64,000 nucleotides of DNA, taken from contig CAMDQT010000016.1 of the NCBI GenBank assembly GCA_945906305.1, positions 1-64,000 on the forward strand. Direction: 5' to 3'. Within the stretch, counting starts at the first letter, position 1, and every line of letters starts with the position of its first letter. The position numbers were made by a program, and so were the translations under genes. Origin of the DNA: Ferrithrix thermotolerans DSM 19514 (GTDB lineage: Bacteria; Actinomycetota; Acidimicrobiia; Acidimicrobiales; CAIXPF01). Below, piece after piece: positions 61,947 to 64,000 of this stretch. The notes beneath the pieces were generated by a model. It was not told where the DNA came from. It saw nothing but the letters and a program-made list of their open reading frames with translations, and did not search any database.

Positions 61947-63074
61947 GTGAGTACCCCCAAGGTCACCATTCCCTCATCGCTATTGCCCGCTGACGGCCGT
62001 TTCGGTTGCGGCCCGTCGAAGATCCGACCCGAGGCCGTTGCCGCCCTCGCCGAGGCCGCGCCGCACCTACTGGGCACCTCACACCGCCAACCGGCGGTAC
62101 GCAGCCTGGTTGGCCGGTTGCGCAGCGGGGTCCGCGAGCTGTTCGATCTGCCCGACGGCTGGGAGGTCGTGCTGGGTAACGGCGGGTCCACCGCGTTCTG
62201 GGACGCCGCCACCTTCGGGCTGATTGAGCAGCGCAGCCTGCACCTCAGCTTCGGCGAGTTCTCCTCCAAGTTCGCCCAGGCCAGCGCGGCGGCGCCGTTT
62301 CTGGACGATCCGGTGGTCATCAGCTCCCCCACCGGGACCCACCCGAACCTGATCGCGGATCCTCGGATCGACCTCTATGCGCTGACGCACAACGAGACCT
62401 CGACCGGGGTGGCCATGACGCCGCAGCGTCCGGCCGGGTCCACTGCCGCGCAGTTGGTGGCGGTGGACGCCACCTCCGCCGCGGGCGGTCTGCGCTGGGC
62501 GGCGTCCGAAGTCGATGTGTACTACTTCGCCCCCCAGAAGTGCCTGGCGTCGGACGGCGGGCTGTTCATTGCCTGCTGCTCCCCCGCCGCGGTCACACGG
62601 ATCGAGCGGCTCGCGGCATCGTCGCGCTGGGTCCCGGCGTCCATTGACCTCAAGATCGCCTTGGACAACTCGCGCCAGGACCAGACCAACAACACCCCGG
62701 CGCTGGCCACGGTCTTTCTGACGGTGCACCAACTCGAGTGGATGAACGCCAACGGCGGGTTGGAATGGGCCGCGAGCCGCTGTGACCGCTCCGCGTCCAT
62801 CATCTACGACTGGGCGGAGACGGTGGATTACGCCACGCCCTACGTGGCGGACCCGGCCCAGCGCAGCCATGTCGTGGCCACCATCGACCTCGAGGACCGG
62901 GTGGAGGCGGCCACCGTGGCCAAGGTGTTGCGGGCCAACGGCATCGTGGACACCGAGAGCTACCGCAAGCTGGGCCGAAACCAGCTGCGCATCGCCCTGT
63001 TCCCTGCCATCGACCCCGAGGACGTGGCGGCGTTATGCGCCTGCATCGACCATGTGGTCAGCGCCATCGGCTGA
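61947..63074 (+). CDS. serC: Phosphoserine aminotransferase
   Basis: 375 residues of the actinobacterial type. FGCGPSKIRPEAVAALAEAAPHLLGTSHRQ in parts, VVLGNGGSTAFWDAATFGLI, SSPTGTHPN and the PLP lysine in YYFAPQKCLASDGG are present. SerC converts 3-phosphohydroxypyruvate plus glutamate to phosphoserine. GTG 61947 gives the family-like start VSTPKVTIPSSLLPADGRFG. It completes with serA two of three serine steps; serB is not in the window. Confidence 0.93.
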   Translation: MSTPKVTIPSSLLPADGRFGCGPSKIRPEAVAALAEAAPHLLGTSHRQPAVRSLVGRLRSGVRELFDLPDGWEVVLGNGGSTAFWDAATFGLIEQRSLHLSFGEFSSKFAQASAAAPFLDDPVVISSPTGTHPNLIADPRIDLYALTHNETSTGVAMTPQRPAGSTAAQLVAVDATSAAGGLRWAASEVDVYYFAPQKCLASDGGLFIACCSPAAVTRIERLAASSRWVPASIDLKIALDNSRQDQTNNTPALATVFLTVHQLEWMNANGGLEWAASRCDRSASIIYDWAETVDYATPYVADPAQRSHVVATIDLEDRVEAATVAKVLRANGIVDTESYRKLGRNQLRIALFPAIDPEDVAALCACIDHVVSAIG

Positions 63075-63093
63075 GCCTGGACCCGACCGCCGC

Positions 63094-63738
63094 TCAGCGT
63101 GCGCCGCGGCGGTACCAATCCTCGACGCTGAGTCCCAACTGCTCGAGACGTTCGACGCCCCATTTCGGCGGGGGGATCATCTCGCCCCGCTCCAGGGAGG
63201 CGAACATGGGCCCATCCTCGGCCCACACGTGACAGGTGTTCTTGTTCCACACCATGCGCTCGCGCTGCACCTCAAGGGTGATCTCCACCGGCGCCTCCCC
63301 CTCGACCGGACGCATCATGGACCACATGGACTGATGAGCCACCGGGGCCATGGCCACCAACAACGCGGTGGTGTGCGTGCACCCGTTAGGTCCCCCGAAA
63401 AGCTCCCGCACCCGATGGGTGTAGCCGCGGGCGATGCTCAGCCCGATCAACTTCTGATAATGCTCCACGACACTGGGGCAATGGTGGTGGGGGTGGGTCG
63501 CCATGACCACCTCGGCCGCGGTAATGACCATGGCGGGCATTTCAACCACGATGTCGACCACCATGTCGTGGATGGTCATCGGTTCAGGGTCCTCCGCAAT
63601 GAAGTTGCCCGGTGGCTTGACGTCGGTCACCCGGCCCCGCAAACGGAACTCGGAGTCGCTCTGTCGGTAGGAGCGCACCTCATAGGTCCGGGTGTGCAAC
63701 AGGGGCAGATCCAACTCGTCAAGCTCAGCAGCGCTCAT
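63094..63738 (-). CDS. DUF2889 family protein
   Basis: 214 residues. RSYRQSDSEFRLRGRVTDVK, PMTIHDMVVDIVVEMPAM, the C-rich VVEHYQKLIGLSIARGYTHRVRELFGG and GPNGCTHTTALLVAM match the DUF2889 domain, whose function is unknown. No membrane helix or signal peptide. ATG 63738 follows TACCGT by 7 nt. It ends 19 bp from the convergent serC. The conserved Cys and His might bind metal, but this is not established. Confidence 0.75.
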   Translation of the reverse strand: MSAAELDELDLPLLHTRTYEVRSYRQSDSEFRLRGRVTDVKPPGNFIAEDPEPMTIHDMVVDIVVEMPAMVITAAEVVMATHPHHHCPSVVEHYQKLIGLSIARGYTHRVRELFGGPNGCTHTTALLVAMAPVAHQSMWSMMRPVEGEAPVEITLEVQRERMVWNKNTCHVWAEDGPMFASLERGEMIPPPKWGVERLEQLGLSVEDWYRRGAR

Positions 63739-63745
63739 CGGGCCG

Positions 63746-63751
63746 ACGGTA
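63746..63751 (-). promoter_or_regulatory. Candidate -10 (TACCGT) for the DUF2889 gene
   Basis: TACCGT ends 7 nt before ATG 63738 and there is no ribosome-binding site. Confidence 0.45.
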
Positions 63752-63766
63752 CCGCCAACGCCAACG

Positions 63767-63829
63767 AAAACGGGCCACGGTCGGGACCTTCACGGTGTGT
63801 CCTTTGGCACGATGGAGGTCCCGACCGTG
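63767..63829 (-). terminator. Long hairpin after the PLP sulfhydrylase gene
   Basis: CACGGTCGGGACCT (63776-63789) pairs perfectly over 14 bp with AGGTCCCGACCGTG (63816-63829). The 26-nt loop can pair further internally. On the minus strand a TTTT run follows after five bases. It begins six bases past the gene's stop codon. Confidence 0.65.
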
Positions 63830-63835
63830 CCGCGC

Positions 63836-64000
<165 letters not shown>

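Overview
The window is high-GC DNA with densely packed genes and frequent 4-bp start/stop overlaps. A WhiB-type iron-sulfur regulator, several F420/flavin LLM-family oxidoreductases, a deazaflavin-dependent nitroreductase, an IclR regulator divergent from leuCD, and many start codons that follow a TANNNT hexamer by 6-8 nt all point to an actinomycete (Actinomycetota). An acidimicrobial lineage would fit the acyl-CoA-rich gene content, but that is inference. No rRNA, CRISPR array, insertion sequence or prophage was seen.

Layout. 1-3.8 kb: the end of mutA, then mutB and meaB (methylmalonyl-CoA mutase and its GTPase chaperone), followed by whiB. 4.3-7.5 kb (minus): an acyl-CoA ligase, a SpoU RNA methyltransferase and a Nudix hydrolase. 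7.7-9.7 kb: an uncharacterised P-loop protein with a coupled 15-codon upstream ORF. 9.7-22.3 kb: acyl-CoA metabolism, comprising a TesB thioesterase, an LLM monooxygenase, a biotin-dependent acyl-CoA carboxylase pair, an acyl-CoA dehydrogenase beside a decayed flavin-monooxygenase gene, a VOC protein, a serine hydrolase, a crotonase-RidA fusion, an alcohol dehydrogenase and a free-standing RidA. 22.4-26.7 kb: a cell-envelope glycan group of PIG-V-like GT-C, GT2, a ChbG/YdjC deacetylase and two methyltransferases. 26.8-36 kb: a ThDP enzyme, an HpaB-type monooxygenase, an LLM protein, a tandem CaiB/BaiF CoA-transferase, a nitroreductase and an MFS carrier. 35.7-43 kb: a large secreted protein, an acyl-CoA dehydrogenase, a DedA protein and a MurL/MurD pair that suggests the L-Glu/epimerase route to D-Glu in peptidoglycan. 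43-47.2 kb: an LLM protein, tRNA-Glu, tRNA-Gln, an acyl-CoA dehydrogenase and gltX. 47.2-54.1 kb: branched-chain amino acid genes (cimA-leuB behind a probable attenuator, then an IclR regulator divergent from leuCD) with greA between them. 54.2-64 kb: a secreted beta-propeller lipoprotein, serA, a small membrane protein, an S9 peptidase, an aspartate-type aminotransferase, serC, a DUF2889 protein and the end of an O-acetylhomoserine sulfhydrylase-type gene.

How it works together. Propionyl-CoA carboxylase and methylmalonyl-CoA mutase would feed branched or odd-chain acyl residues into succinyl-CoA, with the dehydrogenases, thioesterase, ligase and CoA-transferase supplying acyl-CoAs. CimA, LeuCD and LeuB together can convert pyruvate and acetyl-CoA to 2-oxobutyrate for isoleucine; no leuA is present here. 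SerA and SerC give two of the three serine steps. The most notable items are the leader-peptide/terminator arrangement before leuB, the coupled uORF and atypical P-loop protein, the crotonase-RidA fusion, and MurL-MurD. No wholly new multi-gene system could be demonstrated from sequence alone.
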